Made by a program: the position numbers and the translations under genes. 64,000 nt of DNA from Alviniconcha marisindica (lineage: Eukaryota > Mollusca > Gastropoda > Provannidae): NCBI GenBank assembly GCA_018857735.1, contig JABMCL010002254.1, positions 1,587,501 to 1,651,500 of the forward strand, in the 5' to 3' direction. The notes beneath the pieces are model-generated. The model had not been told where the DNA came from. It worked only from the letters and a program-made list of their open reading frames with translations, and did not search any database. Shown one piece after another: positions 1-11,100 of this stretch; position 1 is the first letter of the stretch; each line of letters starts with the position of its first letter.

Positions 1-711
1 TGGCAGTTTTGTGTGATGGGACCGTGCGAATGGAGCCACGCCAAGACTTGATGGCCGCCATAGATCACCGGGTCCCGTATGGCCGTCTTTTATCGGTAAA
101 CCTGTGCTCCGGCACTGCCAAAGGTTAACAGCTTTGCCATCTCGGGTGTTGTTTTTCTTCCGGAAGTCGTAATCCATTGCTGGACCAAAGGGAGATGATG
201 AAATTTCGTGCTTTTGATGTGAAGTGTTTCATTTCCCAAATGATTGATGCTGGTGACCAAGTTGGGACTGAGGACCGGGTAGAAAGATGGAGACAAAACT
301 TGAAGTGAAGCGCGGTGCAGAAAAAGGGTGACAGTTCCGGCGATACATTTTCCCTTCTTCTTCATATGCTTGTCCCCTGGTCTGAACTGGCATCAGAACT
401 TCGCAACCTAAAACGTCATTCGAGCAAGTCTTCAAACCCCATCCGTTCGGCAGATTGCACTACTGAATTTCAAAATGTTCTGTCCTTAGTGTTTACTTTC
501 TGTTGAACTCCCCCCACCCCTACCCCTTCGTTATTGTAACTGATTGTTATTAGCTACTGTTGCTGGCCACCTTCACGTGCTATGTTGTCATCGTCGTTGT
601 TGTCCTGGTGCTGTTGTGAAGCCCTTTGACCTTAAACAGGATCGGGCACCCGCCCCAAAACAGTCTGTGTTAACATTACTGACTGCTTTGATTTGTATCA
701 TGTCAGAGGAA

Positions 712-909
712 TAGCTTTAACGTGGGTCTAGAGTCAGTAACTGTGGAGTGAATGTAATTGTCAGTGCCTCACCCAAATAGCTTTAACGTGGGTCTAGAGT
801 CAGTAACTGTGGAGTGAATGTAATTGTCAGTGCCTCACCCAAATAGCTTTAACGTGGGTCTAGAGTCAGTAACTGTGGAGTGAATGTAATTGTCAGTGCC
901 TCACCCAAA
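712..909. repeat. 66-bp tandem repeat, 3 copies
   Basis: Near-identical copies of a unit containing cgtgggtctagagtcagtaa, at a period of exactly 66 bp. Nothing coding is recognised in 1-2900. Confidence 0.95.
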
Positions 910-1604
910 CTACACTTCGGTGCCAGGGACCCGAAGCCAAGTATCTGCATGAGACTGATTCAAAAGCCTATTTGGTTTTATTGTCGTGCTCTTTTTGTTC
1001 GCACTTTTCTTCTCTTTTGCACTGGGAAAACCGCAATCATTGAACTGTTTTGCTAACATTGTATTATTCATAGCACCAGCCGGTAGGTCTCTCTGTGGTC
1101 GACAGGACTTACAATGACCAACAGACTGAACTAACTGCATACTAACGCCAGTTCAGTTCTACATTCAGTTCAAGACGGTATCTATGCGCTCTGAAAAGCC
1201 CATGATAATGCGCTCCACCACCCCGTCTCTCAGAAGTTTTCCCAACGTTGCCGTTGAAACAGTTCCAATGTCCGTCTGACTGACGATGGCCCTCTTTCGT
1301 CCTTTCAAGGAAGATCGTCTAGCGCTTCCTCTTTCCACGCCTCTCTCCTCCAGGCGATCGATGGTAACACAGTTACTGATAGTCTCTCTCTCTCTCTCTC
1401 TCACACACACATACACACACACACACACACACACCCCGCGCGCGCGCGCGCACGCACGCACGCACGCACACCGTAACCTCGCGCGCGCGCACACCACCAC
1501 CACAACAACAACAAGAACAGCACTTCTGGACAATGTTTAAAAGAACCAACAAACAATGAGTTTAAGTTGAAGCGCTGGAGAATCTGCATGCGTTGACTCG
1601 GAAG

Positions 1605-1930
1605 AGCTGGAGGAAAAAAAATCCTGCCTCGACCAGGAGTCGAACCCGTGCCACTGCTTCGTCCAGGCGCACTAATATCGACCACTGCCCTAAACTGAAC
1701 TTCAGCATACGCGTCGCTGAGGATTCAGTGACAGACCGCGATCAGCAAACCAGCACGTGCAGGCGAGACCCACCACTTTTAACCGCCACTTGGCATGACA
1801 CTTGGTCTCGGGTATCATTTTCTTTCAGAGCCGCCCAGGATCTGTGTTGAAGCCAGCCGAGGAGGCCTTGCTGGGCTTCCCGTCCCGGATAGTCCCTACG
1901 GTCTCTGTGCACGTAAAGCAACATTGAACC
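1605..1930 (-). mobile_element. Probable tRNA-derived SINE
   Basis: The minus strand shows a tRNA-like T-arm with B box GGGTTCGACTCC near 1630-1650 next to an A-rich run. The limits are uncertain. Confidence 0.4.
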
Positions 1931-2956
1931 TCAACCTTTTTTCCTTTCTTTAGTTTCTTTTTTCTCAGTGAACTGTCGCTCACCGGAGGGGCCAGGCTGA
2001 TCGGACAAGTCTAAGCGAAGAGAACAGCGTTCGGTAAATTGTCTTTCACTGAAGCACGTGGTTGTCGCCAGCTTTGCCGGTCCAGTGTGCGAAGCTTTCT
2101 TTCCCTCCTGGCAACACGTGACCCCCCCCCCTCCCCCACCCCCTCTGCACAACTCAAAGCCTCGCTTTCTGGCATCCTTCCTCCAAACTCTGCCACAGGT
2201 TGGTTACAAAGGGCATCAGTCCACGCGAAGCTGCCAGCGCCCTCCGAAAGGTTTGGGTAATAAGACTGTAGAAGCACTGAAGGGTAGAAGCACGCACGTG
2301 AACGTGTGCATCCCCCGGGTAAAAAATAGTTCCAGCTCTGTTCGAACGATTTTAGTTTTATTTGTGTTGGGGTAAGCAAAGTGGGCGGTTATAAAAGAAA
2401 CTCCTGCTATAATTTGCTTTGTGGCGTTACAAATCTGGTGCCATTTGAGCATCAGCATAAAGAGACCTGTGGCTCCGACAAAAGTATGGTGGCGCCCACG
2501 TGTTTCAAAGATTTACCGGAACTTTTTTCTCACTCTTAGTCTTCCCTCGCCCATGAACGACCAGCCTGGCCTCTAGTGAGCCAGAGTTCACCGAAAGAAA
2601 GTGATTCTGAACTGTCGGCTGAACTTGAATGGCGTTCAGAAGAGTTTCCGCCTTCTTCAAATGTTGCTTTACGTCTACAAAGAGACCATAAGGACTATTA
2701 CTAAAGTCAGTATTAGGGACGGGAGCCCAGGACGGCCACCTCGACTTTCACACAGCTCCTGAAGCCGTCTGCCGAGTTGACAGAGGATTTTAAAGACCTT
2801 CTCTCGGCTCATGATCGGAACTGAAGTGAACAGGCTCGTTTTAACAAGTGTTTGTTTGTTTTTAACTTGCCAATGGGCAAACAAATCATTCTCTTTTTAG
2901 GATAATTTGTGTTCGCCCAATTTCTTCCCGTTCATTGACGTATATACCATAAGTGG

Positions 2957-3046
2957 TCCTGTCACTGACACTAGTGACAGTGTCAATCCTGTCACTGACA
3001 CTAGTGACAGTGTCAATCCTGTCACTGACACTAGTGACAGTGTCAA
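2957..3046. repeat. 30-bp quasi-palindromic repeat, 3 copies
   Basis: The unit contains gtcactgacactagtgacag, an imperfect palindrome centred on ACTAGT. A single copy of the same motif occurs in AKT intron 2 near 30399. Confidence 0.95.
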
Positions 3047-3084
3047 AGTATCTCATGAAGATCAAGAGATGCCGTGTCACGACT

Positions 3085-3505
3085 GCCAGTGCTGGCTGGG
3101 TAATCACGTCTGTCACCCAGAGCTGGCTGGCTAATAACGTCTGTCACCCAGAGGTGGCTGGGTAATCACGTCTGTCACCCAGAGCTGGCTGGCTAATAAC
3201 GTCTGTCACCCAGAGGTGGCTGGGTAATCACGTCTGTCACCCAGAGCTGGCTGGCTAATAACGTCTGTCACCCAGAGGTGGCTGGGTAATCACGTCTGTC
3301 ACCCAGAGCTGGCTGGCTAATCACGTCTGTCATCCAGAGGTGGCTGGCAAATCACGTCTGTCACCCAGAGCTGGCTGGCTAATCACGTGTCACCCACAGG
3401 TGGCTGGGTAATCACGTCTGTCACCCAGAGGTGGCTGGCTAATCACGTCTGTCACCCAGAGGTGGCTGGGTAATCACGTCTGTCACCCACAGCTGGCTGG
3501 CTAAG
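3085..3505. repeat. 31-bp minisatellite, about 13 copies
   Basis: The unit has gctggctggctaataacg and tctgtcacccagag. Two unit variants (ctggctggc and gtggctggg) alternate, giving a 62-bp higher-order unit. Confidence 0.95.
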
Positions 3506-3738
3506 CACGCCAACAGAGCTGTCGATTATAAGTGTAAAGGGAGGTAATGGAGCAGCTTCTTTCTAAGCAATGTACTTGCCGTTGGTGGTTGTGGTGTAAA
3601 TGTGTTGTGTGTGTGTATAGATGATGGGGGGGGGGGGGGGTTAAAGTGAGAGACTGTATAAAATTTGTGTATTGTTCCCCCCTTCCCCTTCCTGATGGTG
3701 CTTTGAGCTTTTATGGGTTTATAGTAAAAAAAACAACC

Positions 3739-3744
3739 TTTATT
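3739..3744 (-). promoter_or_regulatory. Candidate AP4M1 poly(A) signal
   Basis: AATAAA on the minus strand about 1.2 kb beyond the AP4M1 stop. This would give a 3' UTR that includes the repeats at 4.5-4.95 kb and the CA-rich tract at 4.1-4.23 kb. It is supported only by the hexamer and its position. Confidence 0.3.
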
Positions 3745-3748
3745 ATAC

Positions 3749-3785
<37 letters not shown>

Positions 3786-4097
3786 AGAGGCAGGAATTCC
3801 ACCACTTCTTACAAATAACTTCACACACACTCAAACTTTTCATGAAACATAATGATATTTCATTCACTGATTCAGCAAGCATTTTGCAACAGACCAGCAA
3901 CAATAACATTGAAACTGATGACAGACCATGCAGAAACAGGGGCCAAAATGAGGATGGTGTTGGTGCACCATATAACCAACAATGTCCCACAAACATACAG
4001 TGGTCAAATACACACCACATGCACTCTAGACGAGCATAAAAATCAATGCAACTTTCCATATCACAGCAGATTGTGATACATACACACGGGTTAACAC

Positions 4098-4235
4098 ACA
4101 CACACACACATTACACACACACACACACACACACACGTATACATGCAAACACACATGCATTGACACATGCAGCAGCACACATGTTACACACACACATATA
4201 TGCAAACATGCACACACACACACACACACAACATT
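4098..4235. repeat. CA-rich microsatellites
   Basis: Interrupted CA runs in the likely AP4M1 3' UTR or flank. Another pure CA run lies at 3751-3780. Confidence 0.9.
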
Positions 4236-4439
4236 CAAACTGACTGGCATGTTAACCTGAGAATTTCGTATCATTTCATATTGATGGAATCAATACCAGC
4301 TGCTACACATGCACTTCCAATTCCACGCACAAAACAAGGAAGTCTTTCAGAAGTGGATAGCATAGACAGCAAGGGAATGTAAATGCCTTCATCCATTCAA
4401 ATGTCACGGTCCATACTGCTCAGTGAAGGACTAGAACCT

Positions 4440-4960
4440 GGACTACCACGTATCTGTGGCAGTGAAAGTTGTCATGGTAGTTGGTACTGAGGTGCAGGAG
4501 GTAGTAAGACATGGGCTGTCTGAACACTGCCGTTCCCTGTGAAGTCTTCGCAGCATAAGATACATGCAGTCCTTTCCTGTCTGAAGTGTGCCCACTAGGT
4601 CATTCAAGTAATGTTGTCCTTTCTGCAGTCTTCGTGGTGATGTCAGATGTGTGTTGACTAGTTCATTCAAGCCCTGTTGTCTTTATGAAGTCTTCACGCT
4701 GAAGACACATACAGTCCACTCTGTCAAATGTTTGTGACCAAAGTTATCCAAGCACTGTTGTCTAAGTTACGAAGTGTTCATAGTGTAGGAGTCAGACTTC
4801 TGTTGCATATCAAGTGCTTGCAGGTTGCACTGTTTCTATCACCAGCCCTGTACCCATAGTGAACTGACACCACAGTAAACTGACACCAGTTGAAATGAAG
4901 GCTTCACAACAGAGACACACACAGCTTGTCTCAGCTGGATGTTTACAGGCAAACTCATCC
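4440..4960 (-). repeat. Diverged copies of the AP4M1 CDS end in the 3' flank
   Basis: The block near 4755-4830 (tgttcatagtgtaggagtca ... agtgcttgcag) resembles the true exon end at 4966-5042 (cttcacagtgtaggaatcgg ... gcgcttgcag). Weaker copies keyed by gaagtcttc lie near 4540, 4627 and 4690. Confidence 0.5.
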
Positions 4961-4975
4961 ATGCACAGCTGTTGC

Positions 4976-5173
4976 CTAGGAAGTCTTCACAGTGTAGGAA
5001 TCGGACACCGTTATGTAGCGTATAAAGCGCTTGCAGATACAGGACTTGTTGCCCTCGTAGACTTTTACATAGCGAAGTTTGAGTCCGGACATTGTCAGGT
5101 TGGCAATCTCAAACTCTGCCATTGCTGGTCCGATGTCCTTCTTGGTGATGCTGTGGGCGCCGTGACTGATCAG
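4976..5173 (-). CDS. AP4M1: AP4M1 coding exon 13 (last)
   Basis: Residues 382-446 and the TAG stop. [20 protein letters not shown] is the conserved strand before the C-terminus (GPASASFELP...SGLQVR in the human protein as I recall it), and [12 protein letters not shown] is the final mu-adaptin strand. The acceptor gtttcag|CTG lies only about 30 bases from a 1.45-kb minisatellite. Confidence 0.96.
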   Translation of the reverse strand: MISHGAHSITKKDIGPAMAEFEIANLTMSGLKLRYVKVYEGNKSCICKRFIRYITVSDSYTVKTS

Positions 5174-8100
5174 CTGAAACAGAGCCCACAAAGGACGTGA
5201 AATAACGGCTTGCCTGGAGTCACAGGGACAAATAAACACAAACACTGAGTAAAGGAAATAACGGCTTGCCTGGAGTCACAGGGACAAATAAACACAAACA
5301 CTGAGTAAAGGAAATAACGGCTTGCCTGGAGTCACAGGGACAAATAACAACAAACACTGAGGAAAGGAAATAACACGGCTTGCCTGGTGTTACAGGGACA
5401 AATAACAACAAACACTGAGGAAAGGAAATAACAGGGCTTGCCTGGTGTCACAGGGACAAATAAACACAAACACTGAGTAAAGGAAATAATGGCTTGCCTG
5501 GTGTCACAGGGACAAATAAACACAAACACTGAGTAAAGGAAATAATGGCTTGCCTGGTGTCACAGGGACAAATAAACACAAACACTGAGTAAAGGAAATA
5601 ACGGCTTGCCTGGTGTCACAGGGACAAATAAACACAAACACTGAGGAAAGGAAATAACGGCTTGCCTGGTGTTACAGGGACAAATAAACACAAACACTGA
5701 GGAAAGGAAATAACGGCTTGCCTGGTGTTACAGGGACAAATAAACACAAACACGGAGAAAAGGAAATAACGGCTTGCCTGGTGTTACAGGGACAAATAAA
5801 CACAAACACTGAGGAAAGGAAATAACGGCTTGCCTGGTGTTACAGGGACAAATAAACACAAACACTGAGGAAAGGAAATAACGGCTTGCCTGGTGTTACA
5901 GGGACAAATAACACAAACACGGAGTAAAGGAAATAACGGCTTGCCTGGTGTTACAGGGACAAATAAACACAAACACTGAGTAAAGGAAATAACAGGGCTT
6001 GCCTGGTGTCACAGGGACAAATAAACACAAACACTGAGTAAAGGAAATAACAGGGCTTGCCTGGTGTTACAGGGATAAATAACGACAAACACTGAGTAAA
6101 GGAAATAACGGCTTGCCTGGTGTACAGGGACAAATAAACACAAACACTGAGGAAAGGAAATAACGGCTTGCCTGGTGTTACAGGGACAAATAGAACACAA
6201 ACACTGAGAAAGGAAATAACGGCTTGCCTGGTGTTACAGGGACAAATAACACAAACACTGAGAAAGGAAATAACGGCTTGCCTGGTGTTACAGGGACAAA
6301 TAACACAAACACGAGAAAGGAAATAACGGGGTTGCCTGGTGTTACAGGGACAAATAAACACAAACACTGAGTAAAGGAAATAACGGCTTGCCTGGTGTTA
6401 CAGGGACAAATAAACACAAACACTGAGTAAAGGAAATAACGGCTTGCCTGGTGTTACAGGGACAAATAAACACAAACACTGAGTAAAGGAAAAACGGCTT
6501 GCCTGGTGTTACAGGGACAAATAACACAACACTGAGTAAAGGAATAACGGCTTGCCTGGTGTCACAGGGACAAATAAACACAAACACTGAGTAAAGGAAA
6601 TAACAGGGCTTGCCTGGTGTTACAGGGACAAATAAACACAAACACTGTGGCTCTGGAATCACCTTGATGACTGTCTTCTACACACAGCCAAATATATAGC
6701 CTGTGGCAACAACAGGTCTGACATGCAAGAAAGATCTGTCACTGTGTCAGTCATGAAGGTTATGGCTGCAAAGGGTACTGAACAATGCCACCTCTTGTTA
6801 CTTTATTAGAGTGTAGTACTCAGTGTCACTGACTATGAACTTGGCCTGGCTCAGTGTCACTGACTACAGACTAGGCCTGGCTCAGTGTCACTGACTACAG
6901 ACTAGGCCTGGCTCAGTGTCACTGACTACAGACTAGGCCTGGCTCAGTGTCACTGACTACAGACTAGGCCTGGCTCAGTGTCACTGACTACAGACTAGGC
7001 CTGGCTCAGTGTCACTGACTACGGACTAGGCCTCACAACCAGGCTCAGACAAGTCTGCTAAAGCTGGACAGAGTGCAAAGTGAGGGAATGAGAGGCACAC
7101 TGGGAACCACCAAGGACACACCCACTGAGACCATGCAGTTCACGCTCGACTTCCTACTGATGCAAACCAGACAGCAAATGGAACTGGTCACAGCATACAC
7201 CAGTACTGTCTAAAATCCCCACAACCCGCTCCATGTGTTAATGGTCACCATCCACCTTTGAAGACTCCTGTCAGTGGTCACCATCCACCTTTGAAGACTC
7301 CTGTCAATGTACTGCCCTGGACATGCCAGAGGTAAGGCAAATGACTGAGCAGACAGACTGACATGCAAAGCAACAATCACAAGTAGCTTGTGCCTTGGAA
7401 GAGCTGATGTGTTGAGGAGCTTGAGACACTATAGGCATAAAGCCATGGATATCATTCATATGGTTGACTGCCTGGACAAGAGAGGCATAGAAATAGCCAA
7501 CACTCAACGATCTTCCTTGAAAGGATGAGAAAGGGTCACCATCAACCAGATGAACACTGGAACCAGTGCTGGAAAACCTACAAGATGGAGTGGGCCTTTC
7601 TGAGAGCTCTCACAGATACCATCTTGCACTGAACTAAACTGTACACATGGCCTTGAAAGAGTTGAAATAATTTGAAATCGATCTACCACACATTCTTCTT
7701 CTTCCTGTCAAGGACTGGGCTCTGTCAGCACATATTAGCATGGTATTGCTAGAACTTGACACAACCAGAAGGAAAATATTTCAGCGAAACTAATTAGCTC
7801 CCTTTGTTTATTCCTGCGTAAATTAATTTCAGTTAATACATAATGCTTAACAAAGTATAACAAAGTACTCCAAAAACAACATATAAAAACATTATACTCA
7901 AAGATATTTAAACCATGAAATCTGTCTCTTCTGGGAAACTTCACTGCTTGTCCACAGAAATAAATGGGCAAATAAAGCTCTATTGTCATCCACGACCACC
8001 CTAATTTTAAAGCAATGTTTCTGGCTCCCTCCCCTCACGCCACAGCCTCACAAAATGCCAGACAAGCGGCCAGCAGGTCACCCACCCTCAACTGAGCGAT

Positions 8101-11100
8101 GCTCTCCTCTCCATTGTGTAGTCTGCGGATCGTCCACAACACTTTCTTGTCCTTGAAGTCCAGCGACTCGCTGGGGCCCTTGACGTGCTGAGACACACTG
8201 GAACAATCCAACCATATTTTTGTGGCTGTTGCACTCCAGTGTAAACAAGGTTTGCTACCTTGCATGGCGAAATACCCCCCTTTGAGTACCCAGACACTTT
8301 GATTGGGGGGGGGGGGGGCAATAGTAGCAGAAAACTGTTCTTGTACTAAAAAGGGCAAAACTGTCCCTGACACACAAAGACCAGGGGCAGTATAAATACA
8401 CCCCCCCCCCCCCCCATCTTATTTTATTTACAAACATGCAACACATTTTTTGTCAACAGTGTTATTTTATCAAGTGTGGGTACAAGTACTGAGAACCCTT
8501 AAACAGTTTCTAAAAAAAATTAAAAAATATAGTATTACTGCAGATCAGATTTCTACATTATACATACAGAGATATAATCTGCAAGTACAATAATTCATGA
8601 AGTCAATGTATTAAAAAGACTGTTAGACTGAGGTATAAAGTGAGACACTTACTTGAACTGTCCACAAGAGTAATGAACTGTCGGCACTGCACATCCCTGA
8701 TGTCAACACACATACAGCACAGGGGAGGTAACAACCGTGACTCCATAAACTAACTTGCTATTTGCTGTTCCATTGCTCGTTACCTGCTGTCTGTTGTTCA
8801 TTGCTTGCTACCTGTTGTCTATTGTTCGTTGCTTGTTACCTGTTGTCTGTAGTGTGTTGTTTGTTACCTGTTGCTTGATACCTGTTGTTTGTTGCTCGTT
8901 ACCTGTTGTCTGTGGTTTGTTGCTTGTTACCTGTTGTCTGTGGTTTGTTGCTTGTTACCTGTTGTCTGTTGTTCATTGCTTGTTACCTGTTGTCTGTTGT
9001 TCATTGCTGGTTGTTTGTTGCTTGTTACCTGTTGTTTCTTGCTTGTTACCTGTTGTCTTTTGCTTGTTACCTGTTGTTTCTTGCTTGTTACCTGTTGTCT
9101 GTTGCTTGTTACCTGTTGCTTGTTACCTGTTGTCTGTGGTTTGTTGCTTGTTACCTGTTGTTTGTTGCTTGTTACCTGTTGTCTGTTGCTTGTTACCTGT
9201 TGTCTGTTGGACCTGTTGTCTGTTGCTTGTTACCTGTTGTTTGTTGCTTGTTACCTGTTGTTCGTTGCTTGTTACCTGTTGTCTGTTGTTCATTGCTTGT
9301 TACCTGTTGTCTGTTGTTCTTGCTTGTTACCTGTTGTCTGTCTGTTCATTGCTTGTTACCTGTTGTCTGTTGTTCATTGCTCATTACCTGTTGTCTGTTG
9401 TTCATTACTGATTACTTGTTGTCTGTAGTTCATTGCTTGATTGCTTGTTACCTGGTTTGCTAGCAGCTGTCTGCTGTTCATTGCTCGTTGTAATGTTACC
9501 TGGTTTGCTAGCAGCTGTCTGCTGTTCACTGCTTGTTGTAATGTTACCTGGTTTGCTAGCAGCTGTCTGTGTTCACTGCTTGTTGTAATGTTACCTGGTT
9601 TTGCTAGCAGCTGTCTGCTGTTCATTGCTTGTTGTAATGTTACCTGGTTTGCTAGCAGCTGTCTGCTGTTCATTGCTTGTTGTAATGTTACCTGGTCTGC
9701 TAGCAGCTGTCTGCTGTTCATTGCTTGTTACCTGGTCTGCTAGCAGCTGTCTGCTGTTCATTGCTTGTTACCTGGTTTGCTAGCAGCTGTCTGCTGTTCA
9801 CTGTGCTTGTTACCTGGTTTGCTAGCAGCTGTCTGCTGTTCATTGCTTGTTACCTGGTTTGCTAGCAGCTGTCTGCTGTTCATTGCTTGTTACCTGGTTT
9901 GCTAGCAGCTGTCTGCTGTTCATTGCTTGTTACCTGGTTTGCTAGCAGCTGTCTGCTGTTCATTGCTTGTTACCTGGTTTGCTAGCAGCTGTCTGCTGTT
10001 CATTGCTTGTTGTAATGTTACCTGGTTTGCTAGCAGCTGTCTGCTGTTTATTGCTTGTTGTAATGTTACCTGGTTTGCTAGCAGCTGTCTGCTGTTCATT
10101 GCTTGTTGTAATGTTACCTGGACACAGTGACAGGAACAGGAAGAACTATGTGGATTTTCACAGCCCTGCTGTCCTCTGGGATATTATTCAGACGAACACG
10201 TATCACCACAGTCACATCTCTGGAACAATGGGAGAGAAGTAAACCATACAAACACAACACGAAAAGTGTCATGAAAACGCACACAAAAACCTCCCTCTGC
10301 AGGTATTATACATGTTTGTTATTTATGGAGCAGAAGTACTGTTTTGCTTGAGAATCTGAGCTCCTCGGGGCGCAGCCAGGTTGGTTCACTCTTTTCCCTC
10401 AAAGAGAAGAAAAAGCTTGGCTCATGACATCATGCACACGTCTGCCACACATGCCGATCTTGCTCTTGAGCTCACAGACTACCAGACACAGAATGGCAGC
10501 AGTCAGGGCTTGGGTTAAGTTTTTCACACTTTCAAATGTTTTTCTTTTAACTATCTAGGCCCCATATCAACTCAAAACCTGCTGTGAGCCTAAACACATA
10601 AAAGGTTAAAAACAACACTATTTATTATGATAAGCTACAAAACAACAGTTTAACAACTGTTATTGGTGTTCTGAAACATTGAACACCAAAACAACATAAC
10701 AAAATGGCTCTACCAAAAGCAGGTAAGTGTCCAAGATCTCATTTTTCACTGTTTAACTGTTGTTTAAGTGTTATTTTGTAGCTTGAGAAAAGGGGCTTAC
10801 CCTGAAAGTTTGCATGTGCTTTGTCATAATAAATAGCGTTCTTTTTAACCTTTTAATATAGTTTTATGTATGTGGATCTTGTTTTTAGAACCTTAGCGCC
10901 CATTGTTTCCCAGTTTTCCCAGTTTAATTTGTTGTTGTTGTTGCTGTGGGTATTTTTTATTCCACTGCGATCAATACCGCCTGTGATACTTTTTTGCTTG
11001 GTGTTACCTTTAAAGCTGTTCATGGTTTACTAATGACCACACACATATATACAGGTACAGTCACCCCCTGACCCATATATACATAATTATGAACACAAGT

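Noticed and set aside
3085..3505. Regular ~31-bp repeats that at first sight resemble a CRISPR array.
   Set aside because: There are no unique spacers between the units, and the context is eukaryotic; this is a minisatellite.
10400..10540. Minus-strand frame with CELKSKIG, resembling the mu-adaptin segment CDLLSKS, considered as AP4M1 exon 11.
   Set aside because: The splice phase did not fit exon 10 or 12. The segment at 10118-10219 matches the family far better and joins both neighbours in phase.
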